Shown in pieces: positions 59,545-64,000 of a DNA stretch of 64,000 nucleotides (within the stretch, counting starts at the first letter, position 1; the number at the start of each line of letters is the position of its first letter). The DNA is taken from assembly GCA_946412245.1 (NCBI GenBank), contig CAMKGM010000003.1:1-64000 (forward strand). The letters run 5' to 3'. A program made the translations under genes and the position numbers. The stretch comes from an uncultured Bacteroidales bacterium (GTDB lineage Bacteria; Bacteroidota; Bacteroidia; Bacteroidales; Muribaculaceae). A model generated the notes under the pieces. That model searched no databases. It saw only the letters and a list, made by a program, of their open reading frames with translations, and had not been told where the DNA came from.

Positions 59545-61074
59545 ATGAAAACCAATAAAATAACACAAGAAGACATCAATCGCACCGTTTGGAAAGCATG
59601 CGACACTTTCCGCGGAGTGATTGACCCAAGTCAGTACAAAGACTATATCCTCACAATGCTATTTCTCAAGTATGTGAGCGATGTGCACAAGTCAAAATTT
59701 AATGAATATCTCGCAAAATATGAAGGAGACAAGGAAAGAGCTAAACGGGCTATGCGTCATGAACGCTTTGTTGTACCTGAAAAAAGTACATTTGATTTCT
59801 TATATGATAATAGAAAGGCGACAAACATAGGCGAATTAATTGACGTAGCCTTGGCAGACCTTGAAGATGCCAACCGCGAGAAAATGAGCAGCGAGGATGG
59901 TAGCAGCATCTTCCGCAACATTAGCTTCAACAGCGCTAACCTGGGAGAGCCAAAAGAAAAAAATGCCCGTCTGAAGAATTTACTTCAAGACTTCAAAGAA
60001 GTTGACTTGGACGAGTCGCACCTGGAAAACAACGATATCATTGGCGATGCCTATATGTATCTCGTCTCAACGTTTGCCGGCGAAGCAGGTAAAAAGGCTG
60101 GCGACTTCTTTACTCCGGCCGAAGTGTCAACGCTGCTTGCCAAGCTAACCAAGAGCAAACCTGGCGCACGCATTTGCGATATCACTTGCGGTTCTGGATC
60201 TTTGCTTATTAAAGCCGGCAAGGAGGTGGGCAACAACAACTTTTCTCTATATGGGCAAGAAGTAAATGGCAGCACATGGGCACTGGCAATGATGAACATG
60301 TTCCTGCACGGATTTGACAATGCCGTCATACGCTGGGGCGATACCCTGCGCAATCCAAAGCTAAAAGCCAACGATAAATTGATGAAATTTGACACTGTCG
60401 TTGCCAATCCACCCTTTTCTCTTGACAAATGGGGAGCCGAGGAAGCTGCAAATGACCCTTATAACCGTTTTTGGCGAGGCATTCCTCCAAAAAGCAAGGG
60501 CGACTGGGCATTTATCAGCCACATGCTGGAAGTTGCCGATGACAATTGTGGCAAGGTTGGAGTCATAATTCCTCATGGTGTCCTGTTCAGAGGCGGCAGT
60601 GAAGGAAAAATCCGCAAATTTATTCTTGAGAACGAACATACTCTAGAAGCCGTCATTGGCTTGCCCGCCAATCTATTCTACGGCACTGGAATCCCTGCGG
60701 CTATAGCCATTTTCCGTAAGGGACGCAACTCCGATAAAGTTTTATTTATCGATGCCAGCCGTGAGTATGAGAATGGAAAGAACCAAAACAAGTTGCGCCC
60801 TCAAGATATCGACCACATAGTCACTACCTATGAGAAATTTGTGGACGGCAAACTTGCTCCTGGCGTGGCCGAAGACAAATACGCATTTATTGCCACACCA
60901 AAGGACATCATTGAAAACGATTTTAATCTCAACATACCTCGCTATGTTGACACCTATGAGGAAGAAGCCGAAATCGACATCCCAGCAGTTCAAAAAGAGA
61001 TTGAACAGCTGGAAAAAGAACTCGCTGAGGTCCAAGCTAAAATGAAAGAGTATTTGAAACAATTAGGATATTAA
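59545..61074 (+). CDS. hsdM: Type I restriction-modification N6-adenine methyltransferase
   Basis: GDFFTPAEVSTLLAKL; ICDITCGSGSLLIKAGKEV; FDTVVANPPFSLDKWG (NPPF). Confidence 0.96.
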   Translation: MKTNKITQEDINRTVWKACDTFRGVIDPSQYKDYILTMLFLKYVSDVHKSKFNEYLAKYEGDKERAKRAMRHERFVVPEKSTFDFLYDNRKATNIGELIDVALADLEDANREKMSSEDGSSIFRNISFNSANLGEPKEKNARLKNLLQDFKEVDLDESHLENNDIIGDAYMYLVSTFAGEAGKKAGDFFTPAEVSTLLAKLTKSKPGARICDITCGSGSLLIKAGKEVGNNNFSLYGQEVNGSTWALAMMNMFLHGFDNAVIRWGDTLRNPKLKANDKLMKFDTVVANPPFSLDKWGAEEAANDPYNRFWRGIPPKSKGDWAFISHMLEVADDNCGKVGVIIPHGVLFRGGSEGKIRKFILENEHTLEAVIGLPANLFYGTGIPAAIAIFRKGRNSDKVLFIDASREYENGKNQNKLRPQDIDHIVTTYEKFVDGKLAPGVAEDKYAFIATPKDIIENDFNLNIPRYVDTYEEEAEIDIPAVQKEIEQLEKELAEVQAKMKEYLKQLGY

Positions 61075-61086
61075 AAAATTTATATT

Positions 61087-62412
61087 ATGAATAAGATACA
61101 ATCATTATATCAAGAGTGGCTGTCACTTCAACCATTGAATGAGCAAGACCAAATACGTCTTGACCAAAAATTTATGTTGGAGTTTAATTATAACTCTAAC
61201 CACATTGAAGGCAACACGTTAACCTATGGTCAAGCAGAAATGTTGCTTATGTTTGGCAAAGTGGTTGATGAGGCTAATATGAAAGATTTGGAGGAGATGA
61301 AAGCATCCAATGTTGGCTTGAAAATGGTTAAGGAAGCCACATTAGACAAGGAGCAACATCTTACCGAATATTTTATCCGCACGCTACATAAGACATTATT
61401 AAGAGAAGACTACACCGTATATCGGCAGCTTCCAGATGGCACCAACACATCTTACGTTGTCCATGCAGGACAATATAAGACTCGTCCAAACTCTGTCATC
61501 ACTCCGACTGGCGAACGCTTTGAGTACGCCTCACCCGAAGAAACACCCGCATTAATGGCCGATTTGCTACAGTGGTACAATCAGGAAGAAGCTAAAGGAG
61601 AAATGTCACCAATAGAATTAGCTTCACTGTTTCATTACCGCTATATCCGCATCCACCCATTTGAAGATGGCAATGGCAGAATCTCCCGACTGATTGTCAA
61701 CTATATTCTTTATCGTCATGGCTATCCTATGATAGTTGTGAAAAGCGATGATAAAAACAACTATCTCACAGCACTTAATCGCTGTGACATAAAAATCGGT
61801 CCGATACCCTCTGATGGTTCTCATGCTGAATTATCGCAAATTACACCTTTTGTTGAATATATGAGCAAATGTTTGGAGAGAGCTTTAACCATAAGCATCA
61901 AGGCTGCAAAAGGAGAAAGCATTAAGGAGGCTGATGACTGGAGGAAAAATCTCAAGCTAAAATATCGCGACAAGATTAACAAACCTGAAGTAACAGAGGA
62001 AATTAGAAAAAAAATTGTAGATGAAGATTTTAAATCTCTTCTTCAATATATTGATAAAGAGCTATCTGAGTTTTATTCTATTTTTACTTCTGTTCAATGG
62101 GATCCATTTGTTGCAAAATGTCGTAAACTAGATGACGGTTTTTACACGTCTACCATAGATTTTTATAAAGATTTTTCATTCATAAAAACTAGTAGCTTAA
62201 TTCAGATAACACTTGATATCCAACAGTTCCAATATAAGATAACTGTGGAGCATATTAAGAATATGAGTGAAGTAATTTTATATAAAAGAGAGCTACCTTA
62301 CACTGAATTTTTAACTGAAAAAGACAGAACTGACATAGTAAACATAATAGGCAATCACCTTAATCAATTTATCGAAACATTTGGTTTCACTACTACAAAA
62401 AAGAATAAATGA
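61087..62412 (+). CDS. Fic family protein
   Basis: IHPFEDGNGRISRLIVNYIL matches HPFx(D/E)GNGRxxR; N-terminal SNHIEGN resembles the class II inhibitory motif. Confidence 0.95.
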   Translation: MNKIQSLYQEWLSLQPLNEQDQIRLDQKFMLEFNYNSNHIEGNTLTYGQAEMLLMFGKVVDEANMKDLEEMKASNVGLKMVKEATLDKEQHLTEYFIRTLHKTLLREDYTVYRQLPDGTNTSYVVHAGQYKTRPNSVITPTGERFEYASPEETPALMADLLQWYNQEEAKGEMSPIELASLFHYRYIRIHPFEDGNGRISRLIVNYILYRHGYPMIVVKSDDKNNYLTALNRCDIKIGPIPSDGSHAELSQITPFVEYMSKCLERALTISIKAAKGESIKEADDWRKNLKLKYRDKINKPEVTEEIRKKIVDEDFKSLLQYIDKELSEFYSIFTSVQWDPFVAKCRKLDDGFYTSTIDFYKDFSFIKTSSLIQITLDIQQFQYKITVEHIKNMSEVILYKRELPYTEFLTEKDRTDIVNIIGNHLNQFIETFGFTTTKKNK

Positions 62413-63566
62413 CAAAGGACACAAACATACTACAAGGATACAAAGACTCTCCACTTGGCATCATTCCTAAAGATTGGGAAGTGAAAAAGATTTCTGACTT
62501 TGCTCCACTACAAAGAGGATTTGACCTTCCAGCAGACAAAATCACAGCAGGGGCATATCCTGTTGTGTATTCGAATGGTGTCTTGAATTCTCATATAGAA
62601 TATAAAGCAAAAGGTCCTGGTGTGGTCACAGGACGTTCAGGAACCATTGGCAAAGTAACTTATGTAGAATCAGATTTTTGGCCTCATAATACTTCTTTAT
62701 GGGTTACTGATTTTAAAGGCAATAATCCAAAGTTCGTTTTTTATGTATATAAGTACATTGGATTATCCAAATTTGCATCAGGATCTGGTGTCCCAACTCT
62801 AAATCGAAATGATGTGCATATTTCAAAGGTTGCTGTTCCTCCAATAGAAGAACAAAGACAAATAATTCGAGTATTAGAATTATGGGACACTGCGATTGAG
62901 GAACAATCAAAATTGATTGAGAAGCTAAATCTTCGCAAACGAGCACTTATGCAGCAACTCCTCACAGGCAAGAAGCGCCTGCCAGGATTCACAGAGGATT
63001 GGAAAGAGATTAAACTTGGAGATATCTTTGATGAACGAAACGAGATAAATTGTGATAACTTGCCTCTATTGTCAATTACAAGCGACAAGGGTGTCATATA
63101 TCAATCTGAATCTGACAAAAGGGACATATCCAATAATGACAAGTCAAAGTATAAGCGTATCTGCCCAAACGATATAGGTTATAATACTATGAGGATGTGG
63201 CAAGGGCGAAGCGCTTTGTCAGATATAGAAGGAATTGTAAGCCCTGCATATACAATCGTAACACCTAAAGAGAGCGTTGACGTGAGGTTCATGGCAATGC
63301 TAATTAAACAATCTCGTGTAGTATATGATTTTTGGACTCATTCACAAGGCTTAGTGAGTGACACTCTAAATTGTAAAGTCTCCGACTTCTGTCAAGTGAA
63401 AGTTCGTATTCCTGTTAAGCAAGAACAAATAGCCATAGCAGATTTGTTCCAAAAAACAGACAAAGAAATAGAGCTCGCCAAAGAGAAATCAGCAAACCTG
63501 CAATCTCAGAAACGTGGCCTAATGCAGCAATTATTAACCGGTAAAAAAAGAATAATTTCAATTTAG
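62409..63566 (+). CDS. hsdS: Type I restriction specificity subunit, two TRDs
   Basis: DSPLGIIPKDWEVKKISD; two conserved-region repeats ending RKRALMQQLLTGKKRLPGF and QKRGLMQQLLTGKKRI; ATGA overlap with Fic gene. Confidence 0.94.
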   Translation: MTKDTNILQGYKDSPLGIIPKDWEVKKISDFAPLQRGFDLPADKITAGAYPVVYSNGVLNSHIEYKAKGPGVVTGRSGTIGKVTYVESDFWPHNTSLWVTDFKGNNPKFVFYVYKYIGLSKFASGSGVPTLNRNDVHISKVAVPPIEEQRQIIRVLELWDTAIEEQSKLIEKLNLRKRALMQQLLTGKKRLPGFTEDWKEIKLGDIFDERNEINCDNLPLLSITSDKGVIYQSESDKRDISNNDKSKYKRICPNDIGYNTMRMWQGRSALSDIEGIVSPAYTIVTPKESVDVRFMAMLIKQSRVVYDFWTHSQGLVSDTLNCKVSDFCQVKVRIPVKQEQIAIADLFQKTDKEIELAKEKSANLQSQKRGLMQQLLTGKKRIISI

Positions 63567-63570
63567 TTAT

Positions 63571-64000
63571 ATGACAGTTTTAGGTATTAGAAATTACAGT
63601 GACGGATTTAGATATTGTATTCTACAAAAGGATGCTAATGGTGTCGTTTGTAAAAATCTCAATAGTGAGAACAGGATACTTATTCCTAAAGGATACGATG
63701 ACAACCAACTGCTTATTTGGTATCAAGATGAAATAGAAAGAATATTAGATACAAATAACAACATCGTAAAAGTAGCTATTAAACATAACGAAAACATGAG
63801 ATCTGATTGTTATGCATCTCTTAAAAAGGTTATGTTCATGGATTGTATCATTACCCTTATTGCTACAAGAAAAAACATACATGTAAACTCGTATGTATAC
63901 AACCAAATACATGTCAATTCAAAGAACGTATTGGACAGAGCTGAGATTTTGGTTGGAAAATCGCAAAAATATTGGGATTCAAAAATTGCTGATGCTATCA
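63571..64000 (+). CDS. Unknown protein (partial, runs off right edge), possibly RuvC-fold/DUF3010-like
   Basis: Open frame from ATG at 63571 to edge: MTVLGIRNYSDGFRYCILQKDANGVVCKNLNSENRILIPKGYDDNQLLIWYQDEIERIL...KKVMFMDCIITLIATRKNIHVNSYVYNQIHVNSKNVLDRAEILVGKSQKYWDSKIADAI. Not in ORF track because incomplete. Confidence 0.7.
   Translation, partial: MTVLGIRNYSDGFRYCILQKDANGVVCKNLNSENRILIPKGYDDNQLLIWYQDEIERILDTNNNIVKVAIKHNENMRSDCYASLKKVMFMDCIITLIATRKNIHVNSYVYNQIHVNSKNVLDRAEILVGKSQKYWDSKIADAI

Noticed and set aside
62940-63555. HsdS internal repeats as recombination (phase-variation) sites
   Set aside because: Protein repeats are similar (LMQQLLTGKKR) but the nucleotide copies differ at many positions, and no invertase gene is visible.

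Overview
The window is a Bacteroidales-type chromosomal region. Evidence: TAnnTTTG (-7) promoters, a T9SS-type C-terminal sorting domain, DUF6443/RHS-like proteins, RAYT transposases, and the yceD-rpmF-fabH-era-der block. It contains: (i) a minus-strand block at 1-15.5 kb with two RHS/YD-type proteins, a T9SS-cargo-like protein, an MG2/TonB-plug protein, and a class I lanthipeptide locus (11-Cys precursor, split LanB, LanC) with a DUF3244-like gene and a TPR-HTH regulator upstream; (ii) housekeeping genes (rdgB, leuS, glutathione peroxidase, nadA, trmH-family, polA, lepB, ybeY, mnmG, apt, uvrC, dtd, deoC, rpmF, fabH, era, der, comM-like, two tRNAs); (iii) a repeat-rich accessory stretch at 24-29.4 kb with small lipoproteins, gene remnants, REP-like hairpin arrays and a RAYT; (iv) a Cys/Lys repeat secreted protein at 29.5 kb; (v) a type I restriction locus at the right edge with a half-size HsdS, HsdM, Fic, HsdS and an unusual ORF running off the window. 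Main observations beyond annotation: the LanB C-terminal (elimination-domain) gene is interrupted by an in-frame TAG with a conserved-looking C-terminus continuing in frame; a lipoprotein ends at an A AAA AAG -1 slippery site whose -1 frame encodes a tail also present as a decayed copy nearby; an AT-rich intergenic region with clustered DnaA-box-like 9-mers at a switch in gene orientation (possible oriC); and mirrored, covarying hairpin arrays flanking a RAYT. No searches or computations were run. Family names come from motif recognition only.
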